Origin: Roseovarius sp.
GTDB lineage: Bacteria > Pseudomonadota > Alphaproteobacteria > Rhodobacterales > Rhodobacteraceae
Assembly: GCA_007125415.1 (NCBI GenBank)
Contig: SLDH01000117.1
Coordinates: forward strand, 1-6,465
Length of the DNA stretch: 6,465 nucleotides
Reading direction: 5' to 3'
Part shown: piece by piece, positions 1 through 5,836 of the stretch
How the letters are laid out: each line of letters begins with the position of its first letter
How positions within the stretch are numbered: position 1 is the stretch's first letter
Made by a program: the position numbers and the translations under genes
Notes under the pieces: model-generated
Seen by the model: only the letters and a program-made list of their open reading frames with translations
What the model was told of the DNA's origin: nothing
Databases searched by the model: none

Positions 1-6
1 TCCGAT

Positions 7-16
7 TTTGCGCAAA
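7..16. repeat. 10-base perfect palindrome TTTGCGCAAA
   Basis: TTTGCGCAAA equals its own reverse complement. It overlaps the position where the possible leftward promoter would start transcription, so it could be an operator for a dimeric regulator. It does not extend beyond 10 bases and may be chance in an A/T-rich spacer. I do not recognise it as the site of a known regulator. Confidence 0.4.
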
Positions 17-42
17 TATACCCGTTTCCCCGCAGATTTCCA
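15..42 (-). promoter_or_regulatory. possible divergent promoter pointing left, out of the window
   Basis: On the minus strand a -10-like TATATT (plus 15-20, 5/6 to TATAAT) lies 16 bases downstream of a -35-like TGGAAA (plus 37-42, 4/6 to TTGACA). This would start transcription near position 8, leaving the window on the left. The area is A/T-rich compared with the rest of the window. In many proteobacteria ssb sits divergently beside uvrA, so a leftward gene is plausible, but none of it is visible here. This is a motif match only and is weak. Confidence 0.28.
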
Positions 43-85
43 GAACTTGCGACAGGGGCGCGGCTTTTACGATACGTCCACCCAT

Positions 86-117
86 TTGACGTTGGAATTT
101 AGGCTTTTCTTTACCAT
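86..117 (+). promoter_or_regulatory. probable ssb promoter region
   Basis: TTGACG (86-91) matches the sigma-70 -35 consensus at 5 of 6 positions. Two poor -10 candidates follow: TTTACC (110-115, 18-base spacer, 3/6) and TACCAT (112-117, 20-base spacer, 4/6). The stretch from 85 to 120 is the most T-rich part of the ssb upstream region and fits a start around 120-125, about 55 bases before the ssb start codon. The -35 is convincing and the -10 is not. No GTTC-N7-GTTC or GAAC-N7-GAAC (the alphaproteobacterial LexA-box pattern) occurs between 1 and 176. Confidence 0.4.
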
Positions 118-120
118 GAT

Positions 121-144
121 GGGGTGGTGTAACCGCACCAGCCC
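121..144 (+). promoter_or_regulatory. strong hairpin in the ssb leader
   Basis: GGG (121-123) and TGGTG (125-129) pair with CACCA (136-140) and CCC (142-144). This gives eight pairs broken by one G.G mismatch (124 with 141), closed by the six-base loop TAACCG. No T-run follows, so it is not a normal terminator. If transcription starts near 120-125, it lies at or just inside the 5' end of the ssb mRNA, ending about 20 bases before the Shine-Dalgarno sequence. It may stabilise the transcript or be a regulatory fold; that role is inference. Confidence 0.45.
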
Positions 145-164
145 AAGCGGGCGGGATGAAACAG

Positions 165-172
165 AAGGAGGG
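165..172 (+). promoter_or_regulatory. ssb ribosome binding site (decides the start)
   Basis: AAGGAGGG, with core GGAGG at 167-171, ends four bases before ATG 177. It is the best Shine-Dalgarno match upstream of ssb and selects ATG 177 over the in-frame ATG at 156, which has no such sequence in front and would place this site inside the coding region. Confidence 0.9.
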
Positions 173-176
173 TCGC

Positions 177-665
177 ATGGCCGGCAGCGTCAACAAGGTC
201 ATTCTCATCGGCAATCTGGGGCGCGACCCCGAGGTGCGCACCTTCCAGAATGGTGGCAAGGTCTGCAACCTGCGTATTGCCACATCGGAGACCTGGAAAG
301 ACAGAAACACCGGTGAGCGCCGCGAGCGGACCGAATGGCATTCCGTCGCCATCTTTTCCGAACCGCTCGCGCGTGTGGCCGAACAATATCTGCGCAAGGG
401 CTCGAAGGTCTATATCGAAGGGCAGTTGGAAACCCGCAAATGGCAGGACCAGTCGGGGCAGGATCGCTATTCGACCGAGGTGGTGCTGCGCCCCTACCGG
501 TCGGAACTGACCATGCTCGACGGGCGCGCTGACGGCGGGGGTGGCGGCTACGGCGGCGGCGGGAACCAGGGTGGCGGCTACGATGATTACGGACAGGACA
601 GCCGCCCGTCATCCGGCGACCCCGCCCCGAGCCGCGGCGATCTCGACGATGAGATCCCCTTCTGA
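177..665 (+). CDS. ssb: single-stranded DNA-binding protein SSB
   Basis: The 162-residue product binds and protects single-stranded DNA during replication, repair and recombination, normally as a homotetramer, and recruits partner proteins through its C-terminal tail. The OB-fold covers about residues 4-110, opening with [14 protein letters not shown]. Trp40, Trp54 (in EWHSV), Phe60 and Trp89 match the DNA-stacking aromatic residues of E. coli SSB (Trp40, Trp54, Phe60, Trp88). Residues 120-134 form a glycine-rich linker, followed by an acidic disordered stretch and the tail DLDDEIPF (155-162), the conserved docking peptide for SSB-interacting proteins. Length is normal for the family. ATG 177 was chosen because of the Shine-Dalgarno just upstream and because the family starts at MAGSVNKV. 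The gene is probably transcribed alone or with typA 268 bases downstream. The lack of an SOS-box-like motif upstream suggests constitutive expression, though LexA sites can diverge. Confidence 0.97.
   Translation: MAGSVNKVILIGNLGRDPEVRTFQNGGKVCNLRIATSETWKDRNTGERRERTEWHSVAIFSEPLARVAEQYLRKGSKVYIEGQLETRKWQDQSGQDRYSTEVVLRPYRSELTMLDGRADGGGGGYGGGGNQGGGYDDYGQDSRPSSGDPAPSRGDLDDEIPF
539..582 (+). repeat. 14-base direct repeat in the SSB glycine linker
   Basis: GGGTGGCGGCTACG occurs at 539-552 and again at 569-582, 30 bases apart and therefore in frame. The two copies encode Gly-Gly-Gly-Tyr segments within the flexible linker. Such internal repeats are typical of SSB linkers and probably arise by slippage or duplication; they make the linker prone to length change between strains. 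Confidence 0.75.
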
Positions 666-700
666 CCGGCAGGGAGCGCCCTGAAAGACTGTGAGCCTGC

Positions 701-728
701 GCCCTTTGCGTCAGGGCCAGCGCATTTT
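701..728 (+). terminator. ssb: possible weak rho-independent terminator after ssb
   Basis: GCCCT (701-705) pairs with AGGGC (713-717) around the seven-base loop TTGCGTC, and a run of four T follows at 725-728. The stem is only five pairs and the T-run is short and offset by seven bases, so termination would be inefficient at best. The position, 36 bases past the ssb stop, is reasonable. Confidence 0.33.
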
Positions 729-734
729 GCAGCA

Positions 735-796
735 ATCGGGTTTCATCCCCACCCGGGCGACCGCTTGCCCTGTCAATGGGCAGAGGTGAACCCGAT
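735..796 (+). repeat. nested inverted repeat upstream of typA
   Basis: ATCGGGTT (735-742) is the exact reverse complement of AACCCGAT (789-796). Inside lies a second stem, TGCCC (766-770) with GGGCA (778-782), loop TGTCAAT. Alternative pairings compete: CGGGT (737-741) with ACCCG (751-755), and GGGC (755-758) with GCCC (767-770). Mutually exclusive stems in a leader can indicate attenuation, but no T-run follows any of them. A role is unproven. Confidence 0.4.
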
Positions 797-933
797 AATC
801 CGTGACATGCTCTATCCGCCTCGCGTGAGCCTTTCGCTAAAGACACCATGGCGCCCGGTTTGCGGCGCTTTGCCTCTGGCCATTCAAACGGCAACAGGGT
901 ACGGCGCGGGCAATCATATCGAGGACGGACAGA

Positions 934-2754
934 ATGGACCTGCGCAACATCGCGATCATCGCCCATGTGGACCACGGCAAGACCACGCTTGTGGACGAAT
1001 TGCTCAAGCAATCCGGTGCCTTTCGGGCGAATCAGGCCGTTTCCGAGCGGGCGATGGACAGCAATGATCTGGAACGCGAGCGCGGCATCACCATTCTGGC
1101 GAAGAATACCAGTGTGGAATGGAAAGGCACGCGCATCAACATCATCGACACCCCCGGCCATGCCGATTTCGGCGGCGAGGTGGAGCGTATCCTGAGCATG
1201 GTCGATGGGGTTGTCCTGCTCGTTGATGCCGCCGAAGGGCCGATGCCCCAGACCAAATTCGTGACCTCCAAGGCGCTGGCGCTGGGCCTGCGGCCCATCG
1301 TCGTGCTCAACAAGGTCGACAAGCCTGCCGCCGAACCCGACCGCGCGCTCAACGAGTGTTTCGACCTTTTCGCGGCACTGGACGCCAATGATGACCAGCT
1401 TGATTTTCCGCATATGTACGCCTCGGGCATCAATGGCTGGGCGGATCACGAGCTTGACGGGCCCCGCAAGGACCTCTCGGCGCTCTTCGATCTCATCGTC
1501 AACCATGTTCCGGCCCCCCGGCAGATCAGCCGCGCGGGCGAGGATTTCCGCATGCTGGCCACCACCCTCGGCGCGGATCCGTTTGTGGGGCGCCTGCTTA
1601 CAGGGCGCGTGGAGGCCGGAAAGCTGAAGGTCGGTGCGACGGTGCAGGCGCTGAGCCGGATCGGCCAGAAGATCGAGCAGTTTCGCGTCACCCGCATCCA
1701 GGCCTTTCGCGGGCTCGGCACGCAGGACATAGAGGAGGCCGTTGCCGGCGATATCGTCAGCATCGCGGGCATGTCGAAGGCCACCGTGGCAGATACGATC
1801 TGCACGCTCGCGGTGGACACACCCATCGCCGCGCAACCCATCGATCCGCCGACGATCACCGTGACCTTCGCCATCAATGACAGCCCGCTCGCGGGCCGCG
1901 ACGGCAAGAAGGTCCAAAGCCGCGTCATCCGCGAGCGCCTCCTGAAGGAGGCGGAATCGAATGTCGCGATCCGGGTCACCGATACGCCGGGCGGCGATGC
2001 GTTCGAGGTGGCGGGCCGGGGCGAATTGCAGATGGGCGTGCTGATCGAGAACATGCGCCGCGAAGGGTTCGAGCTCAGCATCTCGCGCCCGCAGGTCCTG
2101 CTGCGCGAGGGGGAAGACGGCGAACGGCTGGAGCCCATCGAGGAAGTGACCATCGATGTGGATGACGAACATTCCGGTTCGGTGATCGAAAAGATCACCG
2201 GACCGCGCCGCGGCGAACTGGTCGAGATGCGTCCCGCCGGCGCCGGCAAGACCCGCATCGTCGCGCATGTCCCGTCGCGGGGGCTGATCGGCTACCATGG
2301 CGAGTTTCTGACCGACACGCGCGGCACTGGCGTGCTCAACCGCGTGTTTCACGGCTGGGCGCCCCACAAGGGGCCGATCCCGGGACGGCGTGCGGGCGTG
2401 CTCATTTCGATGGAGAACGGCGAGGCCGTGGCCTACGCGCTGTGGAATCTCGAGGAGCGCGGGCGCATGTTCATCTCGCCGCAGGAGAAGGTCTATACGG
2501 GCATGATCATCGGCGAGCACAGCCGCGAGAACGACCTTGAAGTGAACCCGCTGAAGGGCAAGAAACTCACCAATGTGCGCGCCAGCGGCACCGATGAGGC
2601 CGTGCGCCTCACCCCGCCGGTGCTCATGAGCCTCGAGCAGGCCATCGCCTATGTGGATGATGACGAACTGGTCGAGGTGACGCCCAACGCCATCCGCCTG
2701 CGCAAACGCCACCTCGACCCGCATGAACGCAAACGCGCATCAAAGGCGGGCTGA
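934..2754 (+). CDS. typA: translational GTPase TypA/BipA
   Basis: The product is a ribosome-associated GTPase of the EF-G/LepA class. In E. coli it supports large-subunit assembly at low temperature and stress responses. The 606 residues match the usual length (about 607). The GTPase domain spans about 1-195: G1 HVDHGKT (11-17), G2 RGIT (50-53), G3 DTPGH (72-76), G4 NKVD (126-129), and a G5-like ASG (163-165). A beta-barrel domain II follows (about 200-300), then EF-G-like domains III (about 305-385) and V (about 395-480). The BipA-specific C-terminal domain runs from about 480; just before it is the diagnostic [18 protein letters not shown] (449-466). ATG 934 gives the standard N-terminus [15 protein letters not shown], with GAGGA eight bases upstream. 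The end is basic ([16 protein letters not shown]). Its stop is two bases from the stop of the opposing DUF1330 gene. All GTPase motifs are intact. Confidence 0.98.
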   Translation: MDLRNIAIIAHVDHGKTTLVDELLKQSGAFRANQAVSERAMDSNDLERERGITILAKNTSVEWKGTRINIIDTPGHADFGGEVERILSMVDGVVLLVDAAEGPMPQTKFVTSKALALGLRPIVVLNKVDKPAAEPDRALNECFDLFAALDANDDQLDFPHMYASGINGWADHELDGPRKDLSALFDLIVNHVPAPRQISRAGEDFRMLATTLGADPFVGRLLTGRVEAGKLKVGATVQALSRIGQKIEQFRVTRIQAFRGLGTQDIEEAVAGDIVSIAGMSKATVADTICTLAVDTPIAAQPIDPPTITVTFAINDSPLAGRDGKKVQSRVIRERLLKEAESNVAIRVTDTPGGDAFEVAGRGELQMGVLIENMRREGFELSISRPQVLLREGEDGERLEPIEEVTIDVDDEHSGSVIEKITGPRRGELVEMRPAGAGKTRIVAHVPSRGLIGYHGEFLTDTRGTGVLNRVFHGWAPHKGPIPGRRAGVLISMENGEAVAYALWNLEERGRMFISPQEKVYTGMIIGEHSRENDLEVNPLKGKKLTNVRASGTDEAVRLTPPVLMSLEQAIAYVDDDELVEVTPNAIRLRKRHLDPHERKRASKAG

Positions 2755-2756
2755 GC

Positions 2757-3044
2757 CTATTCGCTCGTCTCGACGATGATGAGATCGCGCTCGGAGGCGT
2801 CGCGCGCATGGGCGAGCGCCTCCTGATATGCGGCCGAGCGATAGCATTGCTCGGCGGCCTGCATGGTGGGAAATTTCACCACCACATGCCGCGTCTTCTC
2901 CGGCCCTTCCAACTGGACATAGCGGGCACCCCGGGCGATGAAATGCCCGCCATGCTGTTCGATCGCCGGGCCGGCGAGCTTTGCATAGCGGCCATAGGCC
3001 TCCGCATCGGTCACATTCACATGAGCAATCCAAACCGCTGGCAT
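2757..3044 (-). CDS. DUF1330 family protein, function unknown
   Basis: This 95-residue soluble protein has no signal peptide or membrane segment. I recognise it as DUF1330 (the NIPSNAP/ABM-like dimeric ferredoxin-fold group) by its opening MPAVWIAHVNVTDAEAYGRY, the segment HGGHFIARG (31-39) and the later VVVKFPTMQAAEQCYRSAAYQ (54-74). Length is typical. No enzymatic role is established for the family, and I assign none. Its ATG follows the alaS stop after only three bases, and its Shine-Dalgarno lies within the last codons of alaS, so it is almost certainly the last gene of an alaS transcript and translationally coupled to it. Its TAG ends two bases from the typA stop on the other strand. Identity as a real gene is strong; the biochemical role is open. 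Confidence 0.9.
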   Translation of the reverse strand: MPAVWIAHVNVTDAEAYGRYAKLAGPAIEQHGGHFIARGARYVQLEGPEKTRHVVVKFPTMQAAEQCYRSAAYQEALAHARDASERDLIIVETSE

Positions 3045-3047
3045 ATC

Positions 3048-5711
3048 CTATCCTCCTATGACGGCCTCGGCGGCGGCAAGCGCGGCCTGGGCATTCGCCG
3101 CGTCCTTGGCCCCGCCCTGGGCCATGTCCGGGCGGCCGCCGCCCCCCTTGCCGCCAAGTTCCGCCACCACGGCCCGGACCAGATCGACCGCTGAAAGACT
3201 CGCGGTCAGGTCATCCGTGACCCCCGCCGCTACGGCAACCTTGCCATCCGTATCCGCGATCAACACCACCGCGCCCGACCCCAGACGCGCCTTTTGCGCA
3301 TCGATAAGCGCTGGCAGGTCCTTGCCCGACACGCCTGAGACGACCTGCCCCACATAGCTGATCCCGTTGACCTTGCGAGATGCCGCAGCCGCGTCATCGC
3401 CCGAGCCACCCCCGAGGGCCAGTTCGCGCCGCAACTGGGCGACCTCATTGGCCAGCGCCCGGCGCTCATCCTGCAGCGCCTTCACCCGCGCCAGAACGTC
3501 TTCGGGCTTCGCCTTGATCTCGGCGGCCAGTGCATTGAGCCTTGCATCCTGCGCATTCAGATAGGCCAGCGCGGCCGCGCCGGTCAGCGCTTCCACCCGG
3601 CGGACCCCCGCGCTCGATGCGCTCTGGCCGGTGCAGACGAAGAGGCCGATCTCGCCGGTCCGGGTGACATGCGTGCCGCCACAAAGCTCGAGCGAATAGG
3701 TCTGCCCGTCCAGTCCCTTGCCCGACCCGGGTGCGCGCCCCATCGATACGACGCGCACTTCATCGCCGTATTTCTCGCCGAAAAGCGCCTGCGCACCCAG
3801 GTCCTGCGCTTCCTCAGGCCCCATGATGCGGGTTTCAACCGGGCTGTTCTGGCGAATGAAGGCATTCACCTCGGCCTCGACCTGCGTCATCTCCTCTGCC
3901 GACAACGGCCTGGCATGGCTGAAATCGAAGCGCAGCCGGTCTTCGGCGTTGAGCGAGCCACGCTGCGCCACATGGTCGCCCAGGGCCTGGCGCAAGGCTT
4001 CATGGAGCAGATGTGTGGCCGAATGGTTGGCGCGGATCGCCTGACGGCGCGCATGGTCCACCTCAAGCCGTGCCGCCTGCCCCGCGCTGACGGTGCCCTC
4101 CGTGACGGTGCCCGCATGGATGAACACACCTGCCGCCTTGCGCGTGTCCGTCACGGTGATCAGCCCGGTCTCCGTGCGAATGATGCCGCTATCGCCGACC
4201 TGCCCGCCCGCCTCGGCATAGAAGGGGGTCTGGTTGAGCGCGACCTGCACAGCCCCACCTTCCTCTGCCCGCTCCGACGGTTTGCCATCGTGCACCAAAG
4301 CAAGGATCTGGCCCTGCGCCGTTTCCGTGTCATATCCCAGAAACTCGGTCGCGCCATGGGCATCGGCGATGTCGAACCAGACGGTGGCATCCGCGGCTTC
4401 GCCAGAGCCCGACCATGCCGCGCGGGCCTTCGCCTTCTGTTCGGCCATGGCGCTGTCGAACCCTGCCACATCGACCGCCCGTCCCTTCTCGCGCAGGGCG
4501 TCCTGGGTGAGATCCAGCGGAAAACCGAAGGTGTCATAAAGCCTGAAGGCGGTCTCCCCGGGCAGATCCCCGCCGTCGGGCAAGGCGTCAAGCTCCTCGT
4601 CCAGCAGCTTCAGGCCACGGTCCAGCGTCTGCTTGAAGCGGGTCTCTTCAAGCTCCAGCGTCTCCTCGATCAGCACGTGCGCCCGGCCAAGTTCCGGGAA
4701 CGCCTGCCCCATCTGCGCGACAAGCGTCGGGACAAGGCGATGCATCACCGGATCCTTCGCGCCCAGCAGATGCGCGTGGCGCATGGCCCGGCGCATGATC
4801 CGCCGCAGCACATAGCCGCGCCCTTCATTGGAGGGCATGACGCCATCGGCGATGAGAAAGGAGGTCGAGCGCAGATGATCGGCGATCACCCGATGATGCA
4901 CATTGCCCGGCCCGTCCGGATCGCTGTCGGTGGCCTGGGCACTGGCCTCGATCAGGCTGCGCAGAAGATCCGTATCGTAATTGTCATGCTTGCCCTGCAA
5001 AAGCGCGCCGATCCGCTCCAGCCCCATCCCGGTATCGATGGACTGCATCTCCAGATCCACCTGACTGCCATCGGCAAAGCGCTCGTTCTGCATGAAAACG
5101 AGGTTCCAGATCTCGATGAAACGGTCGCCATCCTCCTCGGCGCTGCCCGGCGGGCCACCCCAGATCTCGGGGCCGTGATCATAGAAGATTTCCGTGCAGG
5201 GGCCACAGGGGCCAACAGGCCCCATGGACCAGAAATTGTCATCCGACGTGATGCGGATGATGCGGTCGTCACTCAGGCCAGCGTATTTCTTCCAGATCTC
5301 CGCCGCTTCATCATCGGTATGGTAGACCGTGACCAGAAGCTTCGACTTGTCGATGCCGAAATCCCTGGTCAGCAGGTCCCAGGCCAGCGGGATCGCCTCC
5401 TCCTTGAAATAGTCGCCGAAGCTGAAATTCCCCAACATCTCGAAAAAGGTATGATGCCGCGCGGTATAGCCGACATTGTCGAGATCATTATGCTTGCCGC
5501 CCGCGCGCACGCATTTCTGCGAGGTGGCCGCACGGGTATAGTCGCGGCGTTCGAGCCCGGTGAAGAGGTTCTTGAACTGCACCATCCCGGAATTGGTGAA
5601 CATCAGGGTGGGGTCGTTGCGTGGTACCAGTGGCGAGCTTTCGACGATGGTGTGACCGTTCCTTTCGAAAAACGACAGGAAGGTCGAACGGATTTCATTC
5701 AGGCTGGGCAT
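3048..5711 (-). CDS. alaS: alanyl-tRNA synthetase
   Basis: This cytoplasmic class II synthetase attaches alanine to tRNA-Ala and removes mischarged serine or glycine. At 887 residues it is close to the E. coli enzyme (876). The aminoacylation domain begins [20 protein letters not shown] and includes [17 protein letters not shown] (31-47), the tRNA-proximal segment [15 protein letters not shown] (67-81), [14 protein letters not shown] (167-180) and the class II motif-3 region [16 protein letters not shown] (297-312). The editing domain carries the zinc-binding HSATH (His563, His567) and CGGTH (Cys677, His681). A short coiled-coil (about 722-765) leads to the C-Ala domain with [12 protein letters not shown] (856-867). 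All signature residues are present. The start at 5711 gives the family N-terminus; the purine stretch AGAAGAAG upstream is a modest Shine-Dalgarno. The gene lies 125 bases downstream of recA and three bases upstream of the DUF1330 gene. Confidence 0.99.
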   Translation of the reverse strand: MPSLNEIRSTFLSFFERNGHTIVESSPLVPRNDPTLMFTNSGMVQFKNLFTGLERRDYTRAATSQKCVRAGGKHNDLDNVGYTARHHTFFEMLGNFSFGDYFKEEAIPLAWDLLTRDFGIDKSKLLVTVYHTDDEAAEIWKKYAGLSDDRIIRITSDDNFWSMGPVGPCGPCTEIFYDHGPEIWGGPPGSAEEDGDRFIEIWNLVFMQNERFADGSQVDLEMQSIDTGMGLERIGALLQGKHDNYDTDLLRSLIEASAQATDSDPDGPGNVHHRVIADHLRSTSFLIADGVMPSNEGRGYVLRRIMRRAMRHAHLLGAKDPVMHRLVPTLVAQMGQAFPELGRAHVLIEETLELEETRFKQTLDRGLKLLDEELDALPDGGDLPGETAFRLYDTFGFPLDLTQDALREKGRAVDVAGFDSAMAEQKAKARAAWSGSGEAADATVWFDIADAHGATEFLGYDTETAQGQILALVHDGKPSERAEEGGAVQVALNQTPFYAEAGGQVGDSGIIRTETGLITVTDTRKAAGVFIHAGTVTEGTVSAGQAARLEVDHARRQAIRANHSATHLLHEALRQALGDHVAQRGSLNAEDRLRFDFSHARPLSAEEMTQVEAEVNAFIRQNSPVETRIMGPEEAQDLGAQALFGEKYGDEVRVVSMGRAPGSGKGLDGQTYSLELCGGTHVTRTGEIGLFVCTGQSASSAGVRRVEALTGAAALAYLNAQDARLNALAAEIKAKPEDVLARVKALQDERRALANEVAQLRRELALGGGSGDDAAAASRKVNGISYVGQVVSGVSGKDLPALIDAQKARLGSGAVVLIADTDGKVAVAAGVTDDLTASLSAVDLVRAVVAELGGKGGGGRPDMAQGGAKDAANAQAALAAAEAVIGG
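3051..3057 (-). promoter_or_regulatory. DUF1330 ribosome binding site inside the alaS 3' end
   Basis: On the minus strand AGGAGGA (plus 3057 down to 3051) ends six bases before the ATG at 3044. It is formed by the final isoleucine-glycine-glycine codons of alaS (ATA GGA GGA TAG). A ribosome finishing alaS would stop on top of this site, which supports termination-reinitiation coupling. Confidence 0.88.
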
Positions 5712-5730
5712 CGCACGCTTCTTCTATCTA

Positions 5731-5768
5731 CGGGCCGCATCAATCGCCACGCCGATGTAACGGGCCCG
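5731..5768 (-). repeat. alaS: nested inverted repeat in the alaS leader
   Basis: CGGGCC (5731-5736) is the reverse complement of GGCCCG (5763-5768). Inside, ATCG (5743-5746) pairs with CGAT (5753-5756) around a six-base loop, leaving six unpaired bases on each side between the stems. The fold would end about 20 bases upstream of the alaS start codon. It lacks a T-run and does not resemble a T-box. It may be a leader structure, a weak stop for recA transcripts, or chance in GC-rich sequence. Confidence 0.4.
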
Positions 5769-5782
5769 CTCGCGCATGTCCA
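5754..5782 (-). promoter_or_regulatory. alaS: weak candidate alaS promoter
   Basis: On the minus strand TGGACA (plus 5777-5782, 5/6 to the -35 consensus) is followed after 17 bases by TACATC (plus 5754-5759, only 3/6 to the -10 consensus). Spacing is ideal but the -10 is poor. Use of this promoter would start transcripts inside the nested inverted repeat at 5731-5768, so both elements cannot act fully on the same RNA. Confidence 0.25.
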
Positions 5783-5800
5783 CAATTCAGCGACACCAGA

Positions 5801-5816
5801 GCCGGGCCGCTCCGGC
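5801..5816 (-). terminator. recA: GC-rich hairpin after recA, possible weak terminator
   Basis: On the minus strand GCCGG and CCGGC (plus 5812-5816 and 5801-5805) form a five-pair all-GC stem with a six-base loop, starting 20 bases past the recA stop. The following minus-strand bases (TCTGGTGTC) are not a T-run, so this is not a classical intrinsic terminator. It may protect the recA mRNA 3' end or cause pausing. The plus-strand T-run at 5821-5824 is on the wrong side for recA. Confidence 0.3.
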
Positions 5817-5836
5817 GCGCTTTTCACGCCTTGCTG

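Larger units (their letters stand above)
666..933. other. ssb-typA intergenic region with several inverted repeats
   Basis: I see no convincing gene in these 268 bases. Short open frames here run on into typA in the wrong frame and have no good ribosome binding site. The region holds a short hairpin just after the ssb stop (CAGGG 670-674 with CCCTG 679-683), a possible weak terminator (701-728), and a nested inverted repeat (735-796). GATAAT (794-799) and GTGACA (802-807) resemble promoter hexamers but neither has a properly spaced partner, so I cannot place a typA promoter. GAGGA (921-925), eight bases before ATG 934, is the typA ribosome binding site. Confidence 0.6.
5712..5836. other. recA-alaS intergenic spacer
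   Basis: These 125 bases separate the recA stop from the alaS start. No gene is visible, and recX, which lies between recA and alaS in E. coli, is absent. The spacer holds a GC-rich hairpin next to recA, a weak promoter-like pair, and a 38-base nested inverted repeat next to alaS. With only a weak terminator signal, read-through from recA into alaS is likely to some degree. Confidence 0.65.

Noticed and set aside
156..176. Upstream in-frame ATG for ssb adding seven residues
   Set aside because: No Shine-Dalgarno precedes it, the strong one lies within the extension, and family members begin at [12 protein letters not shown] sequence.
8..316. 102-codon plus-strand frame from position 8 into ssb
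   Set aside because: It runs through the ssb promoter and leader and then ssb in another frame, has no visible ribosome binding site, and its product is not recognisable.
539..582. Glycine-linker repeat as a possible recombination or frameshift site
   Set aside because: Two in-frame copies of 14 bases fit the usual low-complexity SSB linker; the frame is intact and the C-terminal tail is normal.
670..683. Hairpin CAGGG-AGCG-CCCTG right after ssb as a terminator
   Set aside because: Only five pairs and followed by AAAGACTG, not a T-run; noted in the spacer entry but not called a terminator.
765..1195. Two plus-strand frames starting in the ssb-typA spacer and running into typA
   Set aside because: They overlap the typA G domain in the wrong frames, lack ribosome binding sites, and give unrecognisable products.
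205..2724. 839-codon open frame on the minus strand opposite ssb and typA
   Set aside because: Its codon boundaries coincide with those of typA on the opposite strand. Stops there would need TTA, CTA or TCA codons in typA, which GC-rich codon use avoids. The translation resembles no family and is rich in His and Arg, as expected for a reverse-complement shadow.
2740..3194. Overlapping open frames on both strands across the DUF1330 gene
   Set aside because: The 95-codon frame at 2757-3044 has a recognisable family, a perfect ribosome binding site and operon spacing; the others have none of these.
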